Below are positions 21,745 through 30,634 of a stretch of DNA of 64,000 nt, piece after piece. Numbering within the stretch: the first letter of the stretch is position 1; each line of letters begins with the position of its first letter. The notes below the pieces were generated by a model, which had not been told where the DNA came from, did no database searches, and worked only from the letters and a program-made list of their open reading frames with translations. The stretch is taken from the IMG/VR virus record IMGVR_UViG_3300013104_000022, positions 1 through 64,000 of that record; one strand, written 5' to 3'. This DNA comes from a virus. Made by a program: the position numbers and the translations under genes.

Positions 21745-23202
21745 CTAAAGGATAGAGAGTGGATCAGAGTCAGTGACAGAAGTCATTGCGGGCTGGAAGG
21801 CAGAGCCTCCACGGGCGGCGAAGGTAGCTGTTGCATAGTCCACCTCGACAAGGAGACCGTTGGCCGTCTCACCGTCTCGGTTCTTCATGACTTGCATGGT
21901 GACCTCAGCACGTCGATTCGTGTTGTCGGACGGCGCGAGCATGGACACCAGTACGTCGGCAGAGTTCGTGGCTTCCGCCGTCTCACTCAATCCCGCAGTT
22001 GTGTACATACCCAGTGACTCAGCTTGCTTGCGAGCCTCACGGGACACCTGCCAGGGAGACACGAAGGGAACTCCGAACCCATCCTGGAAGGTTGTAGCTA
22101 CCTGCTTGGCATCGATGATGATCTGCTTCAACTCTTCACGAACATTGTTACGACGGTACTCCGAGGCGAGAAGTCCCAGGTAGTCCATAATTACGAGGTC
22201 TACTTGCATCCTTCTCTGGATGCGGATGAGTCGCTGTTCTAGCGAGGCAATCGTGGCGGCACGAGGAACTTGAGCAATGTAGATACGCCCATACTCAGGG
22301 TTATTCGTGTAGTCATCGACAACCTTCTTGAACGTCTTCTCTTCGGGAGCACTCAGCGTTCCTCCCTTGAGGTCACGGCTATTGAGTCCGTTGGGGTTCT
22401 CGAAGATAGGGAGAGTCGAGTGCCTAGCGATGAGCTTGCGTCGTACCTGAGGACGTAGGGTCTCTGTTGTGAAAAACACAACGTTCTTGCCCTGCATGAT
22501 AGCGGCGTTCCACGCTAGCTGTGTAACCAAGGTGGTCTTACCGTCAGAGGAGTAACCGGCGATCAGACAGAGGTCTCCCCGCTGTAGCCCCTGGATGTGA
22601 TTGTCCAGAGTAGGGATACCGAACTCGATACCCCGGCTAGTGCCTGAGAGGTGGGCGTCCTTACGCTCAAGATAGTCATTGAGGATGTCGTTGCCTTCAT
22701 CCATCATGTCGCCCTCAGGCGCGTCCTGTTGAGTGAGTTCCCTGTCGATGTCTACGAAGGCCTCTAGAAGGTATCCACGGGCGTCTGAGTGCCCCTTGAG
22801 AAGAACCCCGCCCTGTGTCTCCTTGCCTTCACGAACAATTTCCATAGCGTTCGTGAGAGCGCCGATGGTTTCCTTCTCCGAGACAAGTTCTCGAAGTTGG
22901 TCTAGGGACCATAGGAACTCAGCGTCCTCGACGGAGTTTTCAGCATAGAGTCGGTAAGTCTCTACAAATAGGTGTGTCTGTCCTGACTCAACCTTGTCAC
23001 GGAGGTGGTCTTCCAGAAACTTCTCTGGCATCACCGAGCCGTCAGTTTTGTCGGCGTATCTCTCCAACATAATGAAGAGAGCTTTTTGAGACTTCTCTGC
23101 GAAATGCTCAGGTGTGAGCTTTCGCATTGCCTTCTCTAGTAGGTCTCTTCTGTTCGGGAGAATAGAGGACAGAACAATCTTACCGTGTCCTGTCGCATCC
23201 AT
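21745..23202 (-). CDS. DnaB-type replicative helicase
   Basis: A 485-residue RecA-fold helicase. The N-terminal helical domain carries KLTPEHFAEKSQKALF (about 27-42). The Walker A is GYSSDGKTT (about 215-223), followed by VVFFTTETLRPQVRRKL, LVIMDYLGLL as Walker B and a TTAGLSETAEATNSADV segment. It would encircle the lagging strand and unwind the fork. The primase and clamp-loader-like genes follow in the same direction. Confidence 0.92.
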   Translation of the reverse strand: MDATGHGKIVLSSILPNRRDLLEKAMRKLTPEHFAEKSQKALFIMLERYADKTDGSVMPEKFLEDHLRDKVESGQTHLFVETYRLYAENSVEDAEFLWSLDQLRELVSEKETIGALTNAMEIVREGKETQGGVLLKGHSDARGYLLEAFVDIDRELTQQDAPEGDMMDEGNDILNDYLERKDAHLSGTSRGIEFGIPTLDNHIQGLQRGDLCLIAGYSSDGKTTLVTQLAWNAAIMQGKNVVFFTTETLRPQVRRKLIARHSTLPIFENPNGLNSRDLKGGTLSAPEEKTFKKVVDDYTNNPEYGRIYIAQVPRAATIASLEQRLIRIQRRMQVDLVIMDYLGLLASEYRRNNVREELKQIIIDAKQVATTFQDGFGVPFVSPWQVSREARKQAESLGMYTTAGLSETAEATNSADVLVSMLAPSDNTNRRAEVTMQVMKNRDGETANGLLVEVDYATATFAARGGSAFQPAMTSVTDSDPLSIL

Positions 23203-23435
23203 TACTTACTCGCAGTGAAGGCCTGAATCTTGGACCCTGCGTCGAACTGAATAGGGAGAATCTTTCCGGCGAAGATGAAGGAGAGTCCACCTTCTGTTCG
23301 AATTTCCGCAATGATGCCGAAGTTCATAACGTGGTCACCCACCGCTAGTTCGCTGGGGTAGACCTCAAGCCACTCCTTGCCGTGGGAGGAGAGGTCGATA
23401 GAGGGGTTCTTGAAAGGCTGAGGAATACTAGGCAT
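23202..23435 (-). CDS. Hypothetical protein, 77 aa
   Basis: A small beta-rich protein (MPSIPQPFKNPSIDL start). It ends one base into the helicase start and begins one base into the MazG-type stop, so it is tightly coupled to both. It has no recognisable motif; VYPSELAVGDHVMNFG suggests a small SH3-like barrel. Confidence 0.72.
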   Translation of the reverse strand: MPSIPQPFKNPSIDLSSHGKEWLEVYPSELAVGDHVMNFGIIAEIRTEGGLSFIFAGKILPIQFDAGSKIQAFTASK

Positions 23436-23845
23436 CAGAGTGCTCCTTCTAGGTACTCAATGAGCTTGGGTGTGGGCTTGAAGTAGTTCGGTCCCTTGAG
23501 AATCTTTCCGAGAGGATACCCGTCAGTACCGTCGCTGACGATGGGGTTTCCATTTTCATCGAGCTTGCTCATGTTGGACTCATGAATCGCATCTCGGATA
23601 ACTTCATCATCGAAGCCGTGCTCCGACATAGAACCGTAGACGACAACCAGGAGATCGCCCAGAGCGTCTGCGGCTTCTACAAGGTCTCCCTTTTCGAGAG
23701 CTTCCTCATACTCGTTTAGTTCTTCCTGAATGAGCTTGACACGAAGCGCCGCCCGGTCCTCGGGGATGAGATGAGGTTCGTCACTGACGGGGGCACCGAA
23801 TGCCTCGTGAAATTCTCGAACCATCTGAAGAGACTTGCTAGCCAT
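23435..23845 (-). CDS. MazG/HisE-type nucleotide pyrophosphohydrolase
   Basis: A 136-residue all-alpha protein. LIQEELNEYEEALEKGD (about 39-55) and EAADALGDLLVVVYG (about 57-71) supply the EExxE...ExxD pattern of MazG-like enzymes. These hydrolyse nucleoside triphosphates to monophosphates. In phages they may adjust dNTP pools or lower ppGpp. The leader before ATG is AAGGTCAACATC, nearly the same as before the 51-residue protein at 9533. Confidence 0.85.
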   Translation of the reverse strand: MASKSLQMVREFHEAFGAPVSDEPHLIPEDRAALRVKLIQEELNEYEEALEKGDLVEAADALGDLLVVVYGSMSEHGFDDEVIRDAIHESNMSKLDENGNPIVSDGTDGYPLGKILKGPNYFKPTPKLIEYLEGAL

Positions 23846-23862
23846 GATGTTGACCTTCTGTG

Positions 23863-24549
23863 TTAGTGAGCGCTGTGCTTGAGCGCTGAGTGGAGGGTGA
23901 GAACCGCGTCCTCGTGCTCCTGCCGTACCAATCCTAGCCGAACCTGTAGCTCGGCCGCAATAGCTGGGAACTCCAAACCACTATAGTAGCGCAAAGTAAC
24001 GATAGCTTGTTGCAAAGGTGTCAAAATGTTCCACTGAGAGACCATCGCCGCTCGCATACGGTTCTCTGCCGCTGTCCCCTCAACGGTGTCCTCGGCTAGA
24101 AGTTCCATCGGGAGATAATCAGAGTCTAGAGAAAAGGATGTGGCTTCCACGACCTGGATGATACTCTTCACCTTATCCACCGAGAGGTTGGTGATGTCCG
24201 CCACCTCTTCGACACTTCTGCCCGCTCCGAGACCGGCCTTCTGGAACGCCTTGTAGGAGATTCGCTTATTCCGAGGAACGTGATCCTGGTTTCTCATCCA
24301 GTCAAGGATAGCCCCCCGGATGCGCTGTCGGGCGTATCCCGCGAAGTGCTTGGCCTCAGTGCTCCCCTCATCCATCATGGACGGGTCGAACTTCATGGCC
24401 GCGCTGATAAGCCCTTGGTGGGCGGCAGACACGAGATCATCGATGTCCAACTTCTCAGGGTTCCGCGCCCACGCTACTTGGGCGAGATAGTGAGCCAGGT
24501 CCACGTTATCTTGAACGAGTCTCTTCTGGTACTCAGTTAGTTTGCTCAT
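23863..24549 (-). CDS. Sigma factor of the FliA/WhiG group
   Basis: A 228-residue sigma70-family protein. Region 2 is LDIDDLVSAAHQGLI (about 34-48), and ARQRIRGAILDWMRNQ plus HVPRNKR (about 73-97) is very close to FliA and WhiG. A region 3 helix (RSVEEVADITNLSVDKV, about 112-128) and region 4 (LTPLQQAIVTLRYYSG, EFPAIAAELQV, about 178-205) follow. It should redirect host RNA polymerase to phage promoters. FliA/WhiG sigmas read a -10 of GCCGATAA, and the phage's repeated late motif is GACGATAG. No anti-sigma is recognised nearby. Confidence 0.92.
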   Translation of the reverse strand: MSKLTEYQKRLVQDNVDLAHYLAQVAWARNPEKLDIDDLVSAAHQGLISAAMKFDPSMMDEGSTEAKHFAGYARQRIRGAILDWMRNQDHVPRNKRISYKAFQKAGLGAGRSVEEVADITNLSVDKVKSIIQVVEATSFSLDSDYLPMELLAEDTVEGTAAENRMRAAMVSQWNILTPLQQAIVTLRYYSGLEFPAIAAELQVRLGLVRQEHEDAVLTLHSALKHSAH

Positions 24550-24552
24550 GTT

Positions 24553-26205
24553 CTATCCACTAATCAGGTGAAGGAGTTCGGTAGCACTCAGCGCTTCGAA
24601 CAGTTGAGAGTTCTCTTCCCAGATGTGAGAAGCTAGTGCCGCCTCGCGTCGGAGAAGCGGCATGATACGAGCCTCTTGAGTATTTACGGTCAAGAGGTTG
24701 TGGACAAAGACGTGCGGATACGCACTTCCGTCACGGCGGATACGACCTGCCAACTGTTCCATTCTAGCAGGATTTAGAATCATGTCCATATTAATCAGGT
24801 GACGAGCCACCTGAAGGTTCAGAGATTGCTCGATGGACGTAGTTCCCAGGAAGATTCGACAATCAGGATCAGTCCAGAATCTCTTCTGGGAATCCCGGCG
24901 CTTCTGCTTGTTGGTGACCTCACCCCACACCGTCTCGAATCCGATTCCTTCCTTTCGGAACCGATCTTGCAGTGCTCGAATAGAGTTCTTGTACTGGGAG
25001 AAGACGACCACCTTCTCGTCCCCCAGAGAGCCGCCCTTGCGAACGTTTTCCATAATCCAGTCCATCTTGACGGACGTGAGGGGATCATCTGCTTCACCGA
25101 GAGTCGCGAGACCGTCACAAATCTGAGAGCCATAGGTCAACTTGGCGAGAGCTTGAATCTTCTGCTTGGTGACCGCTCCCTCTTCCTTCAGAATCTTGAG
25201 AACGCCCTGTTGCAGTTCCTTGTACTTGGCACGCTGTCTCGGGTACAACTCAAGCATCACGTCGTCAGGGACGATGGTCGGCATACTGACATCGCCAGCT
25301 ACGTCGTCTGTGGTGCGACGGAGGTACATAGGGGCAATCTTCTTCTTCAGAACAGCCAGGTTCTTGTAACCCACCTGAGTACGCTTGCGCTTACCCGTGG
25401 CGTTGTCGATAACCCAATCGAACCTGATGTAGTTCTTCTCGAAGGTCTCTTGACGACCGAAGACGTTGTAGCCTCCGATGCCGTCTAGCTGTGCATAGAG
25501 TTCAAGAAGTTTCTTCTGAAGTGGGGTAGCCGTCACGATGACGTAGCGCTCGGCCTTCATACCCATCTTGTCGATGTAGTAGGAAGTCTGGGTCTCCTCG
25601 TGGCGTAGCTGATCGATGTCGTCTGTCACGACAAGGTTGATCTTGAACTTGTTGATCAAATCGAAGTCATTGCGGAAGGTCTCAGGACCGACAAGCATCA
25701 CATGCCAGTCGGTGAGGTAGTTGTCCACGCGCTTCTTACGCACACCGTCAGCGATGGTGACCTTGAGTCCGGGCATCATTCGAAGAAGTTCGTCGCGCCA
25801 TTGGTGCAGGGCGGGCGCGCGCGGGATGATCACGGCCCTTCCGTCTTCCGGAATCTCACCGGTTTCAAGAAGTAGAGCGAGAAGTCCACCTACCTGTGCG
25901 GACTTTCCGAGTCCAGGAACGTCAGCTAGCAGAGCCTTCTTCCTGAGATACAGCCAGGTCATTCCGATTCGCTGGTGCTTGCGGAAGAAGATGGGGCACT
26001 CGGTACACAGAGGCTTAGGACGGTCCAGGACCGTACGCTTGGTACCGTCTGGTAGCTCCTCGATCCATCCGGATCGGTGCTTACGGCAGAGTTGATAGTT
26101 CCAAGCTGATAGCTCGGGGATGTTGATGTTGCTGAAGTTACGAACCTTCCAGGCTAGCTTCTCCCGGTGTTCGTCTTCAAGATCGCGTGTGTCAAGCTTA
26201 AACAA
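24553..26205 (-). CDS. SNF2-type superfamily II helicase
   Basis: A 550-residue helicase. An N-terminal Cys/His cluster (CRKHRSG and LCTECPIF, about 41-74) precedes RKHQRIGMTWL. Motif I is DVPGLGKSAQ (about 94-103), motif II LVVTDDIDQL (about 187-196, DDID in place of DEAH), motif III ATPLQKK, motif V GTTSIEQSLNLQ and motif VI QLAGRIRRDG (about 480-489). It remodels or unwinds DNA, probably in replication or recombination. It is the last gene before the holin region and has AGGAGG upstream. Confidence 0.9.
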   Translation of the reverse strand: MFKLDTRDLEDEHREKLAWKVRNFSNINIPELSAWNYQLCRKHRSGWIEELPDGTKRTVLDRPKPLCTECPIFFRKHQRIGMTWLYLRKKALLADVPGLGKSAQVGGLLALLLETGEIPEDGRAVIIPRAPALHQWRDELLRMMPGLKVTIADGVRKKRVDNYLTDWHVMLVGPETFRNDFDLINKFKINLVVTDDIDQLRHEETQTSYYIDKMGMKAERYVIVTATPLQKKLLELYAQLDGIGGYNVFGRQETFEKNYIRFDWVIDNATGKRKRTQVGYKNLAVLKKKIAPMYLRRTTDDVAGDVSMPTIVPDDVMLELYPRQRAKYKELQQGVLKILKEEGAVTKQKIQALAKLTYGSQICDGLATLGEADDPLTSVKMDWIMENVRKGGSLGDEKVVVFSQYKNSIRALQDRFRKEGIGFETVWGEVTNKQKRRDSQKRFWTDPDCRIFLGTTSIEQSLNLQVARHLINMDMILNPARMEQLAGRIRRDGSAYPHVFVHNLLTVNTQEARIMPLLRREAALASHIWEENSQLFEALSATELLHLISG

Positions 26206-26250
26206 AAGAACCTCCTAACTGTCTCGACCCTAAGAGTCGATCATACACAG

Positions 26251-26409
26251 TTACGAGGCATCGTGGGTAGCCGAAGAGGCTTCCTTGCGGTTCAGGATAT
26301 CAGAAGCACTGAGAGCGATATCAATAGCATATGAGGTATCGGTCGCGAATGCTTCCTTAGCCTCTGCAAGGAGAGGTTCTAGTTGCGTGGGAATAGTAAA
26401 GACAGCCAT
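26251..26409 (-). CDS. Small protein, 52 aa, possibly leaderless
   Basis: An open frame starts ATG 26409 (MAVFTIPTQLEPLLAEAKEA) and stops TAA at 26251. It is acidic and helical. There is no ribosome binding site, but TATAGT lies six bases before the ATG, so a transcript could begin at the start codon itself. Leaderless genes are common in actinobacteria. The start codon lies inside a long inverted repeat. The function is unknown. Confidence 0.6.
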   Translation of the reverse strand: MAVFTIPTQLEPLLAEAKEAFATDTSYAIDIALSASDILNRKEASSATHDAS

Positions 26410-26459
26410 AGTAACACTATACCAGATTAGATCAAGAATAGTGTAACTTGGCTGTCTTT
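26398..26459 (-). repeat. Long inverted repeat over a start codon
   Basis: AAAGACAGCCA at the left (26398-26408) faces its complement at the right (about 26449-26459), with ACACTAT/ATAGTGT inside and a 17-base loop. It covers the start codon and TATAGT element of the 52-residue gene. As RNA it ends in GGCTGTCTTT, so it might also end the holin transcript. Confidence 0.55.
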
Positions 26460-26473
26460 ACGTTTTAGGTTGT

Positions 26474-26905
26474 TTAGTGGGCTGTCCCCGTGTATCCGTC
26501 ACCCGTGGTGGTAACAGGAATCTCACCCGTTAGCGCCTCGGCCTTGGCCTCAGTAACCGGCACAACGATGTTCACCTTAGGCTCGTTAGGAATGATGAAG
26601 ACACCGATAGCGGCGAGAGCGGCGATACCGATCTGTAGCCATTCCGTAGTGCTAATACCATCCGAAAGGAACGAGAGGGCGGAGATCAAAGCGGCAGAGA
26701 CGAAAGCAACGCCTGTCTTCAAGTACTTAGCGACGTTCTCCGGGAAGTTTGGAATCCCGTAAACACCGATAGCCGTGACGACGACGATACCTAGGTTGAT
26801 CTTCTCATTCAAGTCAAGAACATCATCCGAAAGCGCGGTAACGAGGAACGTAACAGCGGCCAGGACGATGTAAGTAATTGACTTACCGTAATGTCCAATG
26901 TTCAT
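26474..26905 (-). CDS. Holin-like membrane protein, four helices
   Basis: A 143-residue protein with four hydrophobic segments (about 11-26, 38-52, 64-82, 88-106) and a hydrophilic tail. YIVLAAVTFLVTAL and IGIAALAAIGVFIIP are typical phage holin-type helices. It would form lesions in the host membrane. Repeated IGV(F/Y)GIP and IGVFIIPN ends suggest an internal duplication of a two-helix unit. It has AGGAGG and lies 18 bases after a late-motif copy. Confidence 0.72.
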   Translation of the reverse strand: MNIGHYGKSITYIVLAAVTFLVTALSDDVLDLNEKINLGIVVVTAIGVYGIPNFPENVAKYLKTGVAFVSAALISALSFLSDGISTTEWLQIGIAALAAIGVFIIPNEPKVNIVVPVTEAKAEALTGEIPVTTTGDGYTGTAH

Positions 26906-26922
26906 GATTATCCTCCTACATC

Positions 26923-26932
26923 TACTATCGTC
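26923..26932 (-). promoter_or_regulatory. Late motif GACGATAGTA before the holin gene
   Basis: The minus strand reads GACGATAGTAGATGTAGGAGG, ending in the ribosome site of the holin gene. If it is a -10 element, the transcript has a very short leader. It overlaps the stop codon (TAG) of the upstream gene. Confidence 0.6.
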
Positions 26933-27411
26933 TAGGCGACAGGAGTGGGTGGGGCGTCATAGATGATTTGCAGGGGACCGGAAGTATCGTCTCGGTAACC
27001 TCGAACAGTGACACCGAGCTTCTTCAATTCATGAACTAGCGTAGTGATGTGCTGTTCCTTACGCGCCAGACGGTTGCGCAAATCTACGACCTCAGAGCGG
27101 AGATCATTAAGTCGCCCATAGTCTACGTCAGCGTCGAGTTCTAGCTTGTCTGCGCGGTCTAGAGCGCCCTTGAGGCGAGAAAGGTCAGATGCCTTCTCCT
27201 CCTGCATGATCTTGATTGTCGCGTTGAGAGATTCCACGACGAGGCTGATCGACTCTCTACCATCGGACTTGGTTGGAATGGCGCGATCGAAAATCAGTCT
27301 GATAACAAAGTACGCAATGGTGATGACAAGAGCTACAGCACCTCCACCGAGAAACTGGTTGAGGTCAAAAGCGGGAAGAAGGGGAGTGGGATCGGCGGCA
27401 TAGACATTCAC
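26932..27411 (-). CDS. Membrane-anchored coiled-coil protein
   Basis: A 159-residue protein with one membrane helix (about 26-46, GAVALVITIAYFVIRLIF) and then a long charged helix (about 60-135) with coiled-coil heptads, ending in a Pro-rich tail. The layout resembles an i-spanin or a holin-associated protein. In a Gram-positive host a spanin is not expected, so a holin partner is more likely. It overlaps the upstream membrane gene by four bases. Confidence 0.65.
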   Translation of the reverse strand: MNVYAADPTPLLPAFDLNQFLGGGAVALVITIAYFVIRLIFDRAIPTKSDGRESISLVVESLNATIKIMQEEKASDLSRLKGALDRADKLELDADVDYGRLNDLRSEVVDLRNRLARKEQHITTLVHELKKLGVTVRGYRDDTSGPLQIIYDAPPTPVA

Positions 27412-27866
27412 GACCGCACCTCCTGGTCCTCATCTGGCCTCCTAGAAGTGAGGGCATCTGTGTAAAGTCTGAAGATTCTAGGAAGGAGAAGAAGAACAGG
27501 TACGAGGGCATAAACAACAAGAGCGATAAGACCGGCTGGGTGTTCTTGCTCTGCCGCCGCGATTGTAAACACCCTGTATGTATTCACAATGAAATACAAC
27601 AGCGGTCCTACGATCATGAAGAGGATGCCAGGGAACTCTAGCTTGATATCAATCTTCGTCATGCATCCGATAGCGGCAAGAATAGCTCCCAAGAAGGAAA
27701 TACCTAGCCACAACCACTGGACCCAGGGCTGTACCTCTACGTTTACGATTTCTGAGGGGTGCAACGCATAAAGAACTGTCCACAATGCCAGTCCTAGGTA
27801 ACCCAAAGAACGCAGAAAGTCTTCAACACGAAGCTGTCGTTCCAGGGGGATTTTTGCCGTAAACAC
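27408..27866 (-). CDS. Polytopic membrane protein, holin-like
   Basis: A 152-residue protein with four hydrophobic segments (about 20-38, 48-68, 80-96, 111-130). The start is GTG 27866 behind GAGGAGGGGAAT. It may be a second holin or an antiholin in the lysis module. No endolysin is seen next to it, which is unusual. A late-motif copy (27885-27894) precedes it. Confidence 0.65.
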   Translation of the reverse strand: MFTAKIPLERQLRVEDFLRSLGYLGLALWTVLYALHPSEIVNVEVQPWVQWLWLGISFLGAILAAIGCMTKIDIKLEFPGILFMIVGPLLYFIVNTYRVFTIAAAEQEHPAGLIALVVYALVPVLLLLPRIFRLYTDALTSRRPDEDQEVRS

Positions 27867-27884
27867 ATTCCCCTCCTCTACAGA

Positions 27885-27894
27885 TACTATCGTC
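27885..27894 (-). promoter_or_regulatory. Late motif GACGATAGTA before membrane genes
   Basis: The minus strand reads GACGATAGTATCTGTAGAGG. Upstream, TAAC lies 15 bases before it, close to the TAAA seen at -35 of FliA-type promoters. It sits in the 44-base gap after the minor tail gene. Confidence 0.62.
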
Positions 27895-27910
27895 TGAGAA
27901 GGGGCTTGTG

Positions 27911-29629
27911 TTAGATCAGTCCGTTGATTGCATTTCCGTTCAGGGAACCCTTGGAAAGCTTAGAGATAAGGCGACCGAGCTTGAGCAATCTGTCCTCGGA
28001 TGCGGTATTCATCTCAATAGAGAACTTAGGAAGAGGGTCAGTTCTGTCGGCACGAACCGCAAGCGTGACAACACGATCCTTTTCCATTGAGCCGTTAGGG
28101 TCAGTGACACTGATCCAGTCTCCGGGAACAAAGTCTAGGAAAGGCACAGCGAACTCAGAGGGAATGATCTCGATGGTCAGACTTCTAGTGGTGTCTGTGA
28201 GCACGTCTAGGACGGCCTTAGCGACCTGTCGTGAGGTCTCTGCGGCGAGTTCTGTCTGTAGGTACCCCTCGATACGTCCGTACTTTGCAAGGCTCTCAGC
28301 GTGCGTCTGCTCGGCCCAAAGTCCGTTAGCGTTGATAAGCACAGAGTTCTTGATCGACAAGTTGGATTCACGCACCGCTTGAGAGATGTTACGGGCGGCA
28401 CGAACCTGCACTGCGTCGTTACCTTGTTGAAGATTTCGGCCCTTGTTTACATAAACGTGGAGCTTATAGTTCTCTGGATCAATCCAAGACTCGCACTGCA
28501 CCTCTTCGAGGGATTCAAGGATGTCGTAATAACTCGTTCCCAGATTCCACTCCCAAGGGATAGGCTCTAGCCAGGGGACGCCATTCGAATCCAGGTCGTC
28601 TGTGAACGTCGGGGTGATGTAGGTGGGGAACTTCACACCCCGAGCCGCCGCCTCTGCCAAGAGGACACGAAGAATCATTCCTACCGTCCAGCCGGGGTAG
28701 CGTGTCTTGTTGTAGTAGGACAGCCCTGCCTGTCCTGTCATCCAGATACGCGAATACTTTCCGTTATCTCCTGATGTCGTGCTACGGTACAGCGCCATGA
28801 GGAGACCGGCAATGTTGCCTTCGTTTCGGGCCTCTACTGCGATGACGTGCGCTCCGGGACTAAGCACAAATTCGAACTCACTGAAGTCACCGGCTCCTGA
28901 AGCGCTACCGATGTTCTGTCCATCCACGTAAAGATCGAGGGAGTCGTCAACGGCTACAGCGAGCTTGTACCTCTTCTTGCCGGTAGCCGAAGAAATGGTG
29001 AAGGGGTACCGGAAGTACACGGTTCCTACAGGTGCTCCACCTGTTGTAGAACTGTTGTGACGATTCCACACCCAGGCCGCGCCTCGCTCGTTCTTAGGCC
29101 AGTTGTCCGGTGCCCCCTTGTACCAGTAGGGAGGATTTGTGGAGTTCGCAACTGTCACAACGTTTACGGCGGGGGACCAGTCGGCGGCGTCGTACCAAGG
29201 GCCGCTGATGTTCACAAAAGAGAAAGCCCTACCGATGTAACTGTCAGACTTGAAGCCTCCCTCAGCGTATAGCTCGGCGTCCCTGAACCAGGACTTGAGG
29301 CTTTCCCCTGAGTACGTCATTGCAGAGGCCTTGCCCTCTGTGCTGTCTACGTAGACTTCTTCCTGCTTTTGAACAATAAAGGCAGAGATAATCTTGTTTC
29401 CGTAGCGACACTTGACGATGTTTCGTCGGTCGAGAAGCTTAGGAGTTTCAAGAAACTTGTAATCGTCAGAGCGAAGAGTGACTGAGCCTCCTCCTGGTTG
29501 CTTTAGCTCATCCAGGAAGGAAGCCTCCTCGAAGCGAGGAATGTAGTTGAGGCGCACATCCGGGTCATTAAACCCGTGCACCTCAAGGGTGAGAGACCCC
29601 GCGTCAGGGGAATTGAAGAAAGCTACCAT
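27911..29629 (-). CDS. Minor tail protein (tail hub) with PA14-like insert
   Basis: A 572-residue structural protein. The N- and C-terminal parts resemble siphovirus tail-hub proteins encoded after Dit. The middle (about 190-290) has YFRYPFTIS, AVAVDDSLDLYVDGQ and GAHVIAVEARNEGN, the pattern of PA14-type sugar-binding sandwiches. It could touch the host wall. ATG 29629 follows the Dit stop by two bases; a GTG-initiated longer form is not needed. Confidence 0.8.
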   Translation of the reverse strand: MVAFFNSPDAGSLTLEVHGFNDPDVRLNYIPRFEEASFLDELKQPGGGSVTLRSDDYKFLETPKLLDRRNIVKCRYGNKIISAFIVQKQEEVYVDSTEGKASAMTYSGESLKSWFRDAELYAEGGFKSDSYIGRAFSFVNISGPWYDAADWSPAVNVVTVANSTNPPYWYKGAPDNWPKNERGAAWVWNRHNSSTTGGAPVGTVYFRYPFTISSATGKKRYKLAVAVDDSLDLYVDGQNIGSASGAGDFSEFEFVLSPGAHVIAVEARNEGNIAGLLMALYRSTTSGDNGKYSRIWMTGQAGLSYYNKTRYPGWTVGMILRVLLAEAAARGVKFPTYITPTFTDDLDSNGVPWLEPIPWEWNLGTSYYDILESLEEVQCESWIDPENYKLHVYVNKGRNLQQGNDAVQVRAARNISQAVRESNLSIKNSVLINANGLWAEQTHAESLAKYGRIEGYLQTELAAETSRQVAKAVLDVLTDTTRSLTIEIIPSEFAVPFLDFVPGDWISVTDPNGSMEKDRVVTLAVRADRTDPLPKFSIEMNTASEDRLLKLGRLISKLSKGSLNGNAINGLI

Positions 29630-29631
29630 GA

Positions 29632-30633
29632 TTACAACCAAGCGGGTCTGTAGGTGATGGATGCCGTACCCGCGCCTCCTCCGACGCTGAAAGTCATGAG
29701 CATACCTGCGGGGTCTAGTTCCATCCAGAATCGGTTACCGGACGTGTGGACGGCTCCGGAGATGTATGTAGAGCCATTCTCGGGAGGATAGTATGCGGTA
29801 AATCTATCAATGTCAATGTGAACCGTGGGACGGGTCATCGTGTCGTCCTCGTTTTCTGCAAGAGGACCGAAGAATCCGTGAACCCCCAGGAAGGGGTTAG
29901 GGTCATACGCGAGAACTGCACCGGTAGGGTTGGGATCGTTCCACGAGAGAAGAGGCTCAAGCATTCCAGAGTCACTGTGGAACTCCACCATGATCTTGCT
30001 CGTGGCGTCGTCTCCGAGGATATGCAGGTTCTTTGCAAACCTTCCGGTTGTGGTGGTCTTTTCTCCAACAACCGTCTTCGCGACATCGAACTTGTGTGTT
30101 ACAGGATCACCGTAGAAGTACGGGTCAGATAGAAGAAGATCGACCATGAAGGTAGCTCGTGCGTTACCCGTCATGGAAGGCTCTAGGCCTCCCGAGAAGG
30201 TGGCCTTAGCGGACACCGTAAGCTGACGATAGCCCTGGTACTCCGGGTACATCACGAAGGGGGCGTTGGCGGCTACCAACTCCGTCTCGGGAATCCATAC
30301 CTTCTTTGTAAGAACAAGCTCTCTCTTAGGGCGCCAGAGAAGCTTGGTAAGCTCTCGCCAGTTCTGCTTAAACTTGAACTTCAGGTCTCGATCCTCTGGA
30401 ACAGACCCGTCCTTGTTTGCTCCGATTACCCACATTGCGAGAGTGATTGTTCTCGAATCCGGGATACGGGGTTGCCAAGTAGACCCTGGTCGGAAGGGAA
30501 CGTTGACGTTCGTACCACGAAGGGGAGGTGGTGCCATTCGGCTACCACCGATAGTCGTGATGTTGTAGGCGTACGTCTGAAGGGGAACGCCGTCTACCAT
30601 CCACCCGTCTTCGAAGAAGTCATCTACTGGCAT
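29632..30633 (-). CDS. Distal tail protein (Dit-like)
   Basis: A 333-residue protein with a Sipho-tail N-terminus (TIGGSRMAPPPLRGTN, then PDSRTITLAMWVIG about 60-73), a YFYGDP segment near 175 and a second beta domain. Dit forms the ring between tail tube and tip. Its position right after the tape measure and before the hub protein fits the siphovirus order exactly. Confidence 0.88.
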   Translation of the reverse strand: MPVDDFFEDGWMVDGVPLQTYAYNITTIGGSRMAPPPLRGTNVNVPFRPGSTWQPRIPDSRTITLAMWVIGANKDGSVPEDRDLKFKFKQNWRELTKLLWRPKRELVLTKKVWIPETELVAANAPFVMYPEYQGYRQLTVSAKATFSGGLEPSMTGNARATFMVDLLLSDPYFYGDPVTHKFDVAKTVVGEKTTTTGRFAKNLHILGDDATSKIMVEFHSDSGMLEPLLSWNDPNPTGAVLAYDPNPFLGVHGFFGPLAENEDDTMTRPTVHIDIDRFTAYYPPENGSTYISGAVHTSGNRFWMELDPAGMLMTFSVGGGAGTASITYRPAWL

Positions 30634-30634
30634 G

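Noticed and set aside
26932-27411. Spanin (Rz) call for the coiled-coil membrane protein
   Set aside because: The layout fits, but spanins serve outer membranes and the host seems Gram-positive; left as holin-associated.
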